Position numbers and translations under genes: made by a program. Shown here piece by piece: positions 46,032 to 55,078 of a DNA stretch of 64,000 nucleotides. Every line of letters starts with the position of its first letter. Positions within the stretch are counted from its first letter, which is position 1. The DNA comes from Burkholderiales bacterium Ga0077544 (GTDB lineage: Bacteria; Pseudomonadota; Gammaproteobacteria; Burkholderiales; Burkholderiaceae_D), in assembly GCA_001464355.1 (NCBI GenBank), contig LNEU01000033.1:1-64000 (forward strand). The letters are read 5' to 3'. The notes under the pieces were generated by a model that did no database searches, was not told where the DNA came from, and was given only the letters and a program-made list of their open reading frames with translations.

Positions 46032-46631
46032 TTACGGATGGGTTTGGCGGGACAGTGCTTTTTGTGCGCGATATCGGGCCGAGCGCTTGGGCATCAGCAT
46101 CGAGCCGCTGCAGCTAGTCGCGCCGCAATAACAGGCGAATGCGCGTTTGACGGCGGGCGTGTGACGCTCTTCAAAAATCAATGCGTAGTCGTAACTGAGC
46201 TCTTCACCGGCAGCAATCTCTTGTACCGAATAGATATAGACGCGGCCATCGTCGTGTTCGACCGCTTCGCAATTGGGTTCGCACGAGTGATTGATGAAGC
46301 GCGCTTCGTTACCGCCGCTACCGCCATCAATAATGCGGCCATCGTTGAGGCTGAAGAAATAAGTGTGATTGAGCGGGCCTTCTGCATCGGCTCGGTCTTG
46401 TGCGACTTCCCACAAGATACGTTCGCCCTGGTATTCAACAATGCATGCGCCTGGTTCAATTGTGCCGCGCGCGAAAATACCCGTGCCGTGAATAGTGGAT
46501 GTTTTGACTATGTATAGTGGCGGCGATACCGTATCAATCACAGCATTGGCGTCAAGCCTGGTATTTGCCGATGTATCTTCCGACGTATCTGCTGAATTAA
46601 CTACGGGAACTGGATCTGGGGACGTATTCAA
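46032..46631 (-). CDS. SET domain protein-lysine methyltransferase
   Basis: The SET core begins ~residue 39 (LYIVKTSTIHGTGIFARGTIEPGACIVEYQGERI) and has the hallmark pseudo-knot motifs RFINHSCEPNC and ELSYDYA, followed by a post-SET cysteine cluster (FACYCGATSCSG). These enzymes methylate lysines of proteins using SAM. The 38-residue N-terminus is Ser/Thr/Asp-rich and its start codon is TTG; a GTG at 46541 is an alternative that would keep the whole domain. Bacterial SET proteins occur in several betaproteobacteria; the target is unknown. Confidence 0.87.
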   Translation of the reverse strand: MNTSPDPVPVVNSADTSEDTSANTRLDANAVIDTVSPPLYIVKTSTIHGTGIFARGTIEPGACIVEYQGERILWEVAQDRADAEGPLNHTYFFSLNDGRIIDGGSGGNEARFINHSCEPNCEAVEHDDGRVYIYSVQEIAAGEELSYDYALIFEERHTPAVKRAFACYCGATSCSGSMLMPKRSARYRAQKALSRQTHP

Positions 46632-46843
46632 TTTGATTCGATTTTTGGGTGAAAGCGGATGCGGCGCGTGTTGCTATTGTACGAAGAAAATCGAAAGCCA
46701 TCCTTTCCATATTGAATCTATCGAACTTTACGGTGCGGCTGATTGCCTTATACAGATAGCTAACGTCCTCACAGGGCAATATTTGCTCAAGCAAATATTC
46801 CAGAGAAGTCCATAATGTGTGCAGTTTCCACCTGCTGTAGAAG

Positions 46844-47674
46844 ATGAAGTCCAATTCCATTCTTGCCAACGCACGTAATCGCAGCACCATCGGTTTAGTG
46901 CTATCAGTGCTGTGCCATATTGCCATCCTGCTATTTGCGCTGGAGCATCAGTCGACTCCGCCACAAGAAATCGGCACCTCGATGACGGCACCAATATCGA
47001 TACAGTTGCTGCCGCCGTCCGAGAGTTCGAGCAAGGCGACGCCGTCGCCATCCATCACGGTGACGCGACCAGCAACTAAAGCAGCCGGCAAGCCAAAAGA
47101 AAAAGCGCGCAAGGATCAGGACGTCGCGCGTAAAAAGCCAACACCAGCACCGCAAGAAAAAGTTGTCTCGGTCCAGCCGCAACAAGCGCAACCGGAAGCA
47201 GCACCGACCGACATGATGAGCATGTTGAATAATGCACGCGAGCGTCGCCGCGCAGCAGGCACGCCGGATCGCAATGACAGGGAAAACGAAGAACAACCGG
47301 ATGACAATGCCATCGCACGTGCCAATGTCCAGCACAGCATGCGCCAGGCGCAGTCACGCGGCCGCAACGATGGCGGCGGCGTGTTCCAAGTCACGTTCAA
47401 GGGTGTGCGCACGGCGGAAATGATTTTCCGTGGCTGGGATGAACGTCGTCGTGACACTACGCGGCAGTTGCTGGAAATCGATGCTGGCCTGAATGGCGAT
47501 ATCGATACGGCGATCGTGCGCAAGATGATAGAACTGATACGCCAGCGCCAATCCGGCGACTTCAGCTGGCAATCGCGCCGTCTGGGACGCGTGGTGATGC
47601 TGTCGGCACGCATACAGGACAATGCCGAACTGGAAGATTTCTTGAAGCGGGATTTCTTCGAGTACTACCGCTAA
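46844..47674 (+). CDS. Protein with TonB-like N-terminus and unrecognised C-terminus
   Basis: One N-terminal membrane segment (TIGLVLSVLCHIAILLFAL, ~15-33, containing the TonB-like S-x3-H), a Pro/Lys/Ala/Gln-rich periplasmic spacer (~50-120) and a C-terminal ~120-residue domain (VFQVTFKGVRTAEMIFRGWDERRRDTTRQLLEIDAG ... QRQSGDFSWQSRRLGRVVMLSARIQD) that is not the TonB fold as far as I can tell. No exbB/exbD beside it. Divergent from the SET gene with 212 bases between; it could be an envelope-spanning protein of unknown role. No strong ribosome site was seen. Confidence 0.75.
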   Translation: MKSNSILANARNRSTIGLVLSVLCHIAILLFALEHQSTPPQEIGTSMTAPISIQLLPPSESSSKATPSPSITVTRPATKAAGKPKEKARKDQDVARKKPTPAPQEKVVSVQPQQAQPEAAPTDMMSMLNNARERRRAAGTPDRNDRENEEQPDDNAIARANVQHSMRQAQSRGRNDGGGVFQVTFKGVRTAEMIFRGWDERRRDTTRQLLEIDAGLNGDIDTAIVRKMIELIRQRQSGDFSWQSRRLGRVVMLSARIQDNAELEDFLKRDFFEYYR

Positions 47675-47826
47675 ACCGTAGCGGCATGTGCGGCGGCTCG
47701 CAGACCACTATCCGGCTGTAGCAATGCTACGCTGCACACACACCGAACAAGTATCACGCCGAACCTGTCGGCAGTCGCTGCACGCCATACACTATTGTTC
47801 GGCCCAACTACCGATACGGAGGCACT

Positions 47827-48321
47827 ATGCAACTGGAAGGATCATGCCATTGCGGCGCGGTGCACTTTTCCCTTAACAGTGCGACGCCTTATCCATATCA
47901 GCGCTGCTACTGCTCTATCTGCCGCAAGACGCAAGGCGGTGGCGGTTACGCCATCAATCTGGGCGGCGATGCCAGCACGCTACAGGTCAAAGGTGCAGAT
48001 GACGTCAGTGTGTATCACGCCAGACTCAAGAGTCCCGACGATGAACGCGCGCATACTAGCAGCGGCCAGCGCCATTTTTGCCGACGTTGTGGCAGCGGGC
48101 TGTGGTTATACGATCCGACCTGGCCGGACCTGATCCATCCATTCGCGTCAGCCATCGATACGCCCTTGCCGGTACCGCCCGAACATACGCATCTGATGCT
48201 GGCGTTCAAAACGTCTTGGGTTGAAGTCCATGCAACGAAGCAAGACCAGCAGTTCGATCTTTATCCGCAAGAGTCGATTGCCGATTGGCATACGCGTCTG
48301 GGACTGACTGCGCCGGATTGA
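47827..48321 (+). CDS. GFA family protein (glutathione-dependent formaldehyde-activating-like)
   Basis: 164 residues with the GFA zinc ligands: CHCG (residues 8-11), CYCSICRK (28-34), and CRRCGSGL further on; YPYQRCYCSICRKTQGGGGYAINLG matches the family. Members bind two zinc ions and act on S-hydroxymethyl-glutathione or other small thiol adducts; in most cases function is unproved. CGGAGG before the ATG is a good ribosome site. Single gene downstream of the TonB-like one. Confidence 0.9.
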   Translation: MQLEGSCHCGAVHFSLNSATPYPYQRCYCSICRKTQGGGGYAINLGGDASTLQVKGADDVSVYHARLKSPDDERAHTSSGQRHFCRRCGSGLWLYDPTWPDLIHPFASAIDTPLPVPPEHTHLMLAFKTSWVEVHATKQDQQFDLYPQESIADWHTRLGLTAPD

Positions 48322-48344
48322 GCGGCTGGCTTGCTCCACCCAAT

Positions 48345-48386
48345 AAAAAACCCCAAGAAGTTAGGACTATGTCCAACTTCTTGGGG
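48345..48386 (-). terminator. Terminator of the Na+/H+ antiporter-like gene
   Basis: A 12-bp stem CCCCAAGAAGTT/AACTTCTTGGGG with a 12-base loop. On the minus strand it is followed by TTTTTT, about 100 bases after the stop codon, so it serves the leftward gene; on the plus strand no T-run follows. Confidence 0.82.
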
Positions 48387-48485
48387 TCAGTTCAGCCAAT
48401 CGCGTTTTTATTAGGTATGCCGGCTCATTGAGGCCCTGCGCCTGCTGATGCATTGTTGCGCATGAGCGGCGTCAACGATTGCGAA

Positions 48486-49733
48486 CTAGATCAGGAATAA
48501 TGCAGCAGCGACGATGGTCGGCAAAATCGCACCTGCCAGCAAGCCACCTACGCCGATCGCACCATCCCTAAAACCATCCCTGAGCAGAGCGACGCCAGCC
48601 GGATTCGGCGCATTCGCAATGACGGTCAAACCACCACCGGCAACGGCACCGGCCACCAGCATGTACTTGGCTTCGTCTGTCATTCCCTCGATCAGCGAAC
48701 CCAGATACGTCAATGCGGCGTTATCGGTAATGGCGGTCAGCCCGAGTGCGCCAAAGAACAGTGCGGTCGGCTCAAGACTGGAGACGATAGGCTGCAACCA
48801 CCATTGCTGCATACCGCCCAGCACGACCAGCCCCGCCAGAAAGAAGCCGACCAGCAAACCCTCTTTCAGAATCAGCGGGCTCTGATACTCGGAATAGGCT
48901 TGCGTATAGCCCAGAAAGAATAGAAAAATAGCCATGAAGATCACCGGATGGTGAGCAAAAATCACGACGGCAGCCAACGTCATCAGATGAACGGCGATGA
49001 CGAACAGCGGTACATTTTTCTGGGTCGTGCCATCGAGCGGTTTATCGTCGGTCAGATGCGAACGCAGCAAGTAGGTAATGGCAGTGGCGTTGATCAGCAC
49101 GGCTATCGCCGCCTTCCAGCCAAAATTGGCCGCCATGAAAGCGCTATCCCAGTTCCACGTTGCGGCAACCATCAACACTGGTGGTGCGGCAAACGAAGTC
49201 AGGGTGCCGCCGATAGAGACGTTGACGAACAATACGCCCAGCGCGCCATATTTTTTCCATTCCGGCGTTCCTTCGCGAAACACCAGTGGTGCCAGCATCA
49301 GTGCAGCCAGCGTCATCGCGGCAGGCTCGGTAATCAGTGAGCCTATCAAGGGCACCAGGCTCAAGCATAGCCACACCCGCACCACCGCAGTCCTGACAGG
49401 AGCGAGCGTCGCCAGCGAGGAAACCAGGGTCTTGACCGCTTCCAGCACAGGACGGGACGCCGCGATGATCATGATGACGAACACAAAAAGCGGCTCTGTA
49501 TAGTGGCGCGATTCGGCATATTCAATCGCCTCCTTGCCGCCGACGACAAAGGCCATCGCCCCAATTAATACAAACGCCCATAATCCGAATACCACTTCGA
49601 TTTCACCCAGAAGATGAAACAGACCTGCATGTTTTGTGCTGCGGTCAGCGATGCGTTCAAATGATTTGGCGGCAAAGGTATGAATCAGTGCCAGCGCAAA
49701 AATGATCGCTGCAATCAGATTGATGTCGGTCAT
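48486..49733 (-). CDS. Putative Na+/H+ antiporter (Na_H_antiport_2 family)
   Basis: 415 residues and about 11 hydrophobic segments in the ion-transporter superfamily style. LIGSLITEPAAMTLAALMLAPLVF and VNVSIGGTLTSFAAPPVLMVAATWNWDSAFMA are typical of the family. The N-terminus has the conserved IHTFAAKSFERIADRSTKHAGLFHLLGEIEVVFGLWA. It is annotated as antiporter by homology; cation specificity and even the transport direction are unverified. Lone gene with its own terminator. Confidence 0.82.
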   Translation of the reverse strand: MTDINLIAAIIFALALIHTFAAKSFERIADRSTKHAGLFHLLGEIEVVFGLWAFVLIGAMAFVVGGKEAIEYAESRHYTEPLFVFVIMIIAASRPVLEAVKTLVSSLATLAPVRTAVVRVWLCLSLVPLIGSLITEPAAMTLAALMLAPLVFREGTPEWKKYGALGVLFVNVSIGGTLTSFAAPPVLMVAATWNWDSAFMAANFGWKAAIAVLINATAITYLLRSHLTDDKPLDGTTQKNVPLFVIAVHLMTLAAVVIFAHHPVIFMAIFLFFLGYTQAYSEYQSPLILKEGLLVGFFLAGLVVLGGMQQWWLQPIVSSLEPTALFFGALGLTAITDNAALTYLGSLIEGMTDEAKYMLVAGAVAGGGLTVIANAPNPAGVALLRDGFRDGAIGVGGLLAGAILPTIVAAALFLI

Positions 49734-50050
49734 TGTTTTATCCGTGTGTTGATTGACAAAAAATTACAAGTGGCAAGGGCCGTGCCGCAATTGGGTGCGG
49801 CGCTCCTTTTACGATCCCCTTGATGACTGGATGAATCAAAAAATACCGCGAACAAGGGATGAGTGATCCAGCATTCGCGACTCTGTCCTGCAACGACGAT
49901 TGGTCGATTGCCAGACAGCTATTTGGCAGTCGCGCTGCGCGCGCGACCAAAAAATAACAGATAAGCGCACCGCGCTACAAGACAAACTCCCGTTGAAACC
50001 GGTTCAGGCGGGATGGTATTCAAGTGCATCAAATCATAGTGGCGATGCCA
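49734..50050. other. Intergenic region, no gene seen
   Basis: About 317 bases between gpmA and the antiporter gene. The minus-strand frame 49738..49950 is a composition shadow without a ribosome site; the only structure is a G/C-rich GTCGCGCTGCGCGCGCGAC hairpin near 49930. Confidence 0.5.
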
Positions 50051-50770
50051 TTAAAGTATGGCGGACACTTCCGGATGCGGAATATTCATAGAACTTCTAT
50101 TCAGCACGCGCAATTGCGTATCGAGCGTATAAATCAGTGGCACGCTGTTCGGCACATCGAAGCGCGAGACTTCTTCATCCGGCATGTTTTCCAGTAATTT
50201 GACCAATGCGCGCTGGCTGTTGCCATGCGAAGAAATGATGATGTTCTTGTCTTGGCGCAAGGCCGGCGCGATCGTGTCATCCCAAAACAGGCGCACGCGT
50301 TCTACCGTATCTTTCAGCGATTCGCCAAGTGGCAATGATGCACGGTCGAGGCCGTCATAACGCGGCTCATGACATGGCGAACGCGGATCGTCCTTGTCCA
50401 TTAATGGTGGACGACTGTCGAAACCACGACGCCAGGACCAGACTTGTTCTTCACCAAATTTGGCGATCGTTTCTGCCCGGTTCTGTCCGGTCAGTGCACC
50501 GTAATGCCGTTCGTTCAGACGCCAGTGATTAATGATGGGTATGTACATCGCGTCCAACTCATCCAGCATCAGCCATTGCGAGCGGATGGTTCTTTTCAGC
50601 AACGAGGTAAAAGCCAGATCGAAGCGAAAGCCCGCATCGGCCAGCGCGCGGCCGGCGTTGCGCGCCTGTTGAATACCATTGGCGGTCAGATCGATATCAG
50701 TCCAGCCGGTAAAGCGATTTTCCCTGTTCCACTGTGATTCGCCGTGGCGAACAATCACCAGATTACCCAT
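50051..50770 (-). CDS. gpmA: 2,3-bisphosphoglycerate-dependent phosphoglycerate mutase
   Basis: Begins MGNLVIVRHGESQWNRENRFTGWTDIDL, where RHGESQWN contains the phosphorylated His; RLNERHYGALTG and the second catalytic His in IISSHGNSQRALVK are also present. It interconverts 3- and 2-phosphoglycerate in glycolysis. The 239-residue length is a little shorter than the usual ~248. Clear family member without odd features; alone on this strand. Confidence 0.95.
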   Translation of the reverse strand: MGNLVIVRHGESQWNRENRFTGWTDIDLTANGIQQARNAGRALADAGFRFDLAFTSLLKRTIRSQWLMLDELDAMYIPIINHWRLNERHYGALTGQNRAETIAKFGEEQVWSWRRGFDSRPPLMDKDDPRSPCHEPRYDGLDRASLPLGESLKDTVERVRLFWDDTIAPALRQDKNIIISSHGNSQRALVKLLENMPDEEVSRFDVPNSVPLIYTLDTQLRVLNRSSMNIPHPEVSAIL

Positions 50771-51159
50771 TACTTTTTCTCATGTTGAAGCGACAAAGCA
50801 TGAAGATTAACTGAGTTTCAAGAATGATGACGCGCAAGATCGAACATTACGCGCCAAACAGTTAAAGAAATGCCGGTATTTTTTATCCATCTTTAACAAT
50901 TTTTTCGCATTATTCCCATAAATATGGGAAGTCAACTTTGTGAAATAAGCGCTTAATTACAAACGAAATTTATTTCAACTTGGCAAGTTTCAGCTTTCAT
51001 GCCGCAGTCCGGGCATGCAGATAGCAACTGAAAAAACCTTGTGCACCGAAGTAGCTGCAACCTCCCATTTCAACCCTATCGATCGACACAGATGTTATTT
51101 TTATTCCGGATCGGTAGCGTGCACTTACTACACCCAATAGGATTAACAGGAGCATGTAT
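50771..51159. other. Intergenic promoter region of gpmA and the chemoreceptor gene
   Basis: About 390 bases between two divergent genes. Contains palindrome copy 3. A strong AGGAG site sits before the chemoreceptor start. No RNA or ORF noticed; the minus-strand frame 50997..51287 is a shadow. Confidence 0.55.
50915..50928. promoter_or_regulatory. 14-bp palindrome CCCATAAATATGGG (copy 3)
   Basis: The exact reverse complement of copy 1, within an 18-base palindrome TTCCCATAAATATGGGAA. It lies about 232 bases upstream of the chemoreceptor start and 145 upstream of gpmA, in an A/T-rich context. Confidence 0.45.
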
Positions 51160-52881
51160 ATGTTTAAAAATATGACCGTAGGGACCAAGCTGATTTCCAG
51201 CTTTTTAACCTTGTCTGTTGCGGGAGCCATCGTGGCCGGTGTTGGTATATACGATATGAGTCTGATCAACGACAAGGCGGGCGACATCTACAACAAGGAG
51301 TTATTGGGCCTGTCCTATATCAAGGAAGCCAATATCGATCTGCTGTCGATTGGTCGCGCGCGCGGCAATGTACTGCTGTCGACGACCGAGGAAGAACGCA
51401 CGGTTAATAAAGAGAACATTAAAAAATACACTGTATCCGCAGAAAAAAATCTGGAGCAAGCCCGCCCGCTGTTTTTCAGCGACAGGGCAAAGGTACTGTT
51501 TGACCAATACACCGCCGTTTCGCAAGACTATCAAAAAGACATGTGGCTGGCATTAGCGCTGGCCGATAAAGAACCGCTGCAACAACGCAGCGCGGAGCTG
51601 GCTGCCAGTTTGGCGCAAACGCGCGCACATGCGAACAAGCTGGATGAAGTCCTGACAGAATTGTCGGAACAAAAGGAAGCGCGCGCGGCACAAGCGTATG
51701 CCGAAAGCGAAGATCTATATGAATCCAGCCGCGCCATTATGCTGGCGCTGGTGATCTTGAGTACGTTTTCCGGCATCCTGCTGGGTGTGTTGATCACACG
51801 CGGCTTGAAGCGCCAACTGGGCGGCGAACCGGATTATGCCGCCGGCATCGCAGCACGCATTGCCGCCGGTGATTTGACAGTTGATATCGATCTGCGCAAC
51901 AAGGATCAAACCAGCATGTTGTTCGCAATGCGTGAAATGCGCGACAGCCTGGCCAATATTGTCAGTCAGGTCAGGACCGGCACGGATACCATCGCCACTG
52001 CATCCAGCCAGATCGCGGCCGGCAATCTGGACCTGTCTTCACGCACGGAAGAACAGGCCAGCGCACTCGAAGAAACCGCTTCCTCGATGGAAGAAATCAC
52101 CTCTACCGTCAAGCAAAATGCCGACAATTCACGCCAGGCAAATGAACTGGCGGTCAATGCATCCGGCATCGCTGTCCGTGGCGGCACGGTGGTGGCGCAA
52201 GTCGTCGATACGATGGGCTCAATTACCGAATCCTCAAGAAAAATCGTGGATATCATCGGCGTCATCGACGGCATCGCATTCCAGACCAACATCCTGGCAT
52301 TGAATGCGGCAGTGGAAGCAGCGCGTGCCGGCGAACAGGGACGCGGCTTTGCCGTAGTCGCATCCGAAGTGCGCAGCCTGGCGCACCGTTCCGCTTCTGC
52401 CGCCAAGGAAATCAAGACACTGATCGGCGATTCCGTGGAAAAAGTCGATGCCGGCAGCAAACTGGTAGAGCAAGCCGGCACCACGATGAAAGAAATCGTC
52501 GACAGCATCCGGAACGTGACCGACATCATGGCTGACATCACGGCAGCCGGGCGTGAGCAAAGCGCCGGAATTGAGCAAGTCAATCAGGCAATCTCGCAAA
52601 TGGATGAAGTCACACAGCAAAATGCGGCACTGGTCGAAGAAGCGGCGGCGGCATCACAATCGCTGCAAGACCAGGCCGGCAATCTGTCTGAAATAGTCAG
52701 CGTGTTCAAAATCAACAGCACATCAATGCGGCCCGCTGGCACAAGCAGCGCTGCATCGACTCGTTCACATGCAACACCGCCGGTCCGTAGCGCTCAACAC
52801 GCAATTGCAAGCAAACCAGCCCCACAAAAGATTGCGTTAGCGAATTCCGGCAGCGCCGACAAGGATTGGGAAGAGTTCTAA
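51160..52881 (+). CDS. Methyl-accepting chemotaxis protein with C-terminal DWEEF tether
   Basis: I start at [11 protein letters not shown] because AGGAG is eight bases before that ATG and only two before the track's first ATG. Two membrane segments ([43 protein letters not shown]) frame a ~140-residue periplasmic four-helix sensor of 4HB_MCP type. HAMP (~215-265) and MCP signalling domain follow, with the hairpin tip [44 protein letters not shown]. The C-terminus ends DWEEF, the pentapeptide that tethers CheR/CheB, after a Ser/Ala/Pro-rich linker. It feeds CheA/CheW for taxis; ligand unknown. Confidence 0.94.
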   Translation: MFKNMTVGTKLISSFLTLSVAGAIVAGVGIYDMSLINDKAGDIYNKELLGLSYIKEANIDLLSIGRARGNVLLSTTEEERTVNKENIKKYTVSAEKNLEQARPLFFSDRAKVLFDQYTAVSQDYQKDMWLALALADKEPLQQRSAELAASLAQTRAHANKLDEVLTELSEQKEARAAQAYAESEDLYESSRAIMLALVILSTFSGILLGVLITRGLKRQLGGEPDYAAGIAARIAAGDLTVDIDLRNKDQTSMLFAMREMRDSLANIVSQVRTGTDTIATASSQIAAGNLDLSSRTEEQASALEETASSMEEITSTVKQNADNSRQANELAVNASGIAVRGGTVVAQVVDTMGSITESSRKIVDIIGVIDGIAFQTNILALNAAVEAARAGEQGRGFAVVASEVRSLAHRSASAAKEIKTLIGDSVEKVDAGSKLVEQAGTTMKEIVDSIRNVTDIMADITAAGREQSAGIEQVNQAISQMDEVTQQNAALVEEAAAASQSLQDQAGNLSEIVSVFKINSTSMRPAGTSSAASTRSHATPPVRSAQHAIASKPAPQKIALANSGSADKDWEEF

Positions 52882-52910
52882 AACCGCTGTGGTTTTATCT
52901 CTGATTCGTC

Positions 52911-52938
52911 AAAAGCCCGACACAGTCGGGCTTTTTTT
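52911..52938 (+). terminator. Terminator of the chemoreceptor gene
   Basis: Stem AGCCCGAC-ACAG-TCGGGCT flanked by A and T runs, starting about 30 bases after the stop codon. Confidence 0.9.
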
Positions 52939-53080
52939 CGCCATCAGAACTTGCATCTGCCCAATGAGTACGGCCCAAACACAGGCAAGCAGGGAAATTA
53001 AATGGAATTTTTGCCTGACGGCTTTGTCCATCAAGAGCGGCTTTGCCCGGATGCGCGCTCAAACAGATAAAATCCACCCT

Positions 53081-53677
53081 ATGCTATTCAGTTATCGCTC
53101 ACTGCTCCTGCAGACAGCACTTTTGATGGGCCTTGCCGGCTGCGCCGGGCCCAAACCTATTGTCTACACCGCGGAAAAATTCGATTCGGCCGATGTCTAC
53201 TCGCGCCGCTTTCCGGTGCCTGGCAATGTCGCCTGCGAAGCAGTGCGCCGCACCTTGCTGAGTCAGGGTTATGTGATCAACACGGCCACTGCCGATCAAG
53301 TGGATGGTCGCAAGAGCTTTCAGCCAGAGAATGACGTGCATGTGCAGATTGCGTTCCGCGTAGTGTGCGCAGCCGACACCGCAGATGGCAGCACCTCGTC
53401 AGTCTTCGTCAACGCCCTCGAAGATCGCTATGCACTGAAGAAGGTCAACAATTCTGCAAGCCTGGGGGTTGGTGCGCTGGGCTCGGTGTCGCTACCGTTT
53501 TCGTCCAGCGATGATTCGCTGGTGAAGGTGGCGAGTGCGACGATTTCTGCCGAAAAATTCTATGCGCGTTTTTTCCAGCTGGTCGAACGGTATCTGACCA
53601 ACGAGGCAACGCCGGCACCCGAGTCGATGGAAATCACCAAACCACTGGTGCCGACTACGACGGGGATGGCGCGGTAA
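53081..53677 (+). CDS. DUF2242 family lipoprotein
   Basis: 198 residues. The start (MLFSYRSLLLQTALLMGLAGCAGPKP) creates a lipoprotein signal with lipobox LAGC at about Cys 20; the upstream codons in the track frame are dropped. The pattern VACEAVRRTLLSQGYVINTATADQVDGRKSFQPENDVHVQIAFRVVC is that of DUF2242, a proteobacterial envelope family without known function. Its 3' end overlaps the convergent outer-membrane factor gene by 23 bases. Confidence 0.82.
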   Translation: MLFSYRSLLLQTALLMGLAGCAGPKPIVYTAEKFDSADVYSRRFPVPGNVACEAVRRTLLSQGYVINTATADQVDGRKSFQPENDVHVQIAFRVVCAADTADGSTSSVFVNALEDRYALKKVNNSASLGVGALGSVSLPFSSSDDSLVKVASATISAEKFYARFFQLVERYLTNEATPAPESMEITKPLVPTTTGMAR

Positions 53678-55067
53678 TTTTCCAGCCGCCGCCTAGCGCT
53701 TTGTAAAGACTGACAGACGCCTGCAAACGTAGCGCATTGAGCTGGACAGTCGTGTCTTGCGCCGTATAAAAAGTACGTTGCGCGTCGAGCAAGGTTAGCA
53801 GCGTTTCCGCGCCGGCGCGATAACGTGACTCCGCCAAGGTCAACGCACGTTGCGCCTGTTTCAATTCTTCCTGCTGCGCGATGCGTTGCGCTTCAATTCC
53901 AGATACTGCATTCAATGCAACTTCAACATCGCCGAAAGCGGCGATGATGGCCTGCCTGTAGTTCGCCAATAATTCTTCACGTTGCGCGACGGCCAGATCG
54001 CGCCCCGCTGCCAGTCGCCCCGCATTGAAGATAGGCGCAGTCAAACCGGCGGCAAGGCTGTACAGCGGATTGTCAAACAGACTGCTGGATCGATTGCCGG
54101 TTGCGTCGGCATTTGCAGACAACACAACACTGGGCAACATCGCTGCGCGCGCCACCGTGATGTTCGCATCTGCTGCAAGCAGGCGTGCTTCGGCACGCGC
54201 GATATCGGGCCGCTGCGTCATTAATTCACTAGGCAGACCAGCAGCAATCGCAGGTGCCTGCAAAGCTTTCAAGTCGGCATTGCTCAATGTCAGCGTATTC
54301 ACGCTCCGTCCCAGCAAGACTGCGAGCGTAGTTTGACTATCTTCTGCCTGCTGACGTATCGCTTCCAATACGCGCTGCTGTGCCGCGACTACGCCGCGTT
54401 GTTGTGCGAGTTCCAGCGGATTGGCTGCACCGGCGCGGGCGCGTGATTCAACAATATTCAACAGGCGTTGCGCGCTGGCGAGACTTAATTCTGCGATAGC
54501 GGCACGCTCGCGCAAGCCGACTGCCTGCAACCATGCAGAAGCAACGCCTGCAGTAACCGTCAAGCGCACCGTATCGCGATCAAAAATTGCAGCGCGCAGC
54601 AGTGATTGAGAACCATCGCGCGAAGCGCGATTGCGGCCCCAGAAATCCAGTTCGTAACTTGCGCTTAAACCCGCGTTATAACTTGTTCCCGTCGCGACTG
54701 CATCACCACCGAGGCGACCATTGCGGCCTGCACCCAGTGTGCCTGACAGTTCAGGCAATATGCCGGCGCCTGCCATCGTCGCCGAGGCCTGCGCCTGGCT
54801 AACGCGCGCCACTGCTGCTGCAACATCCAGACTTTGCGTTTGCGCAATCGCGATCAGCTCATTCAGTTCGATGCTGCCGAAGCTGTGCCACCAATCCTGC
54901 GTCACGCTTGCAGGAGACGAAAGTACAGACGCTGATGCGGTATCTTTATGCAACCATGCAGCGGGTACATCAGGCGCTTGCGTTTGCAGCGTTATTTGTA
55001 GTGGGGCTTGTGCTGTGCATGCCGACAAAGCCAGCACGACAGCAATTGCGATTAAAGTCTTTTTCAT
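53655..55067 (-). CDS. Outer-membrane factor lipoprotein of a tripartite efflux system (NodT/OprM family)
   Basis: A lipoprotein signal MKKTLIAIAVVLALSACTAQAP (lipobox LSAC), then two OEP repeats of helical hairpins (ELNELIAIAQTQSLDVAAAVARVSQAQA and ALTLAESRYRAGAETLLTLLDAQRTFYTAQD). It should form the trimeric TolC-like channel for MacA/MacB. I use the ATG at 55067; an ATG at 55082 would overlap the macB stop as ATGA and is equally possible. Order macA-macB-OMF on one strand supports a single operon. Confidence 0.92.
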   Translation of the reverse strand: MKKTLIAIAVVLALSACTAQAPLQITLQTQAPDVPAAWLHKDTASASVLSSPASVTQDWWHSFGSIELNELIAIAQTQSLDVAAAVARVSQAQASATMAGAGILPELSGTLGAGRNGRLGGDAVATGTSYNAGLSASYELDFWGRNRASRDGSQSLLRAAIFDRDTVRLTVTAGVASAWLQAVGLRERAAIAELSLASAQRLLNIVESRARAGAANPLELAQQRGVVAAQQRVLEAIRQQAEDSQTTLAVLLGRSVNTLTLSNADLKALQAPAIAAGLPSELMTQRPDIARAEARLLAADANITVARAAMLPSVVLSANADATGNRSSSLFDNPLYSLAAGLTAPIFNAGRLAAGRDLAVAQREELLANYRQAIIAAFGDVEVALNAVSGIEAQRIAQQEELKQAQRALTLAESRYRAGAETLLTLLDAQRTFYTAQDTTVQLNALRLQASVSLYKALGGGWKITAPSPS

Positions 55068-55078
55068 TTTCAATCCGG

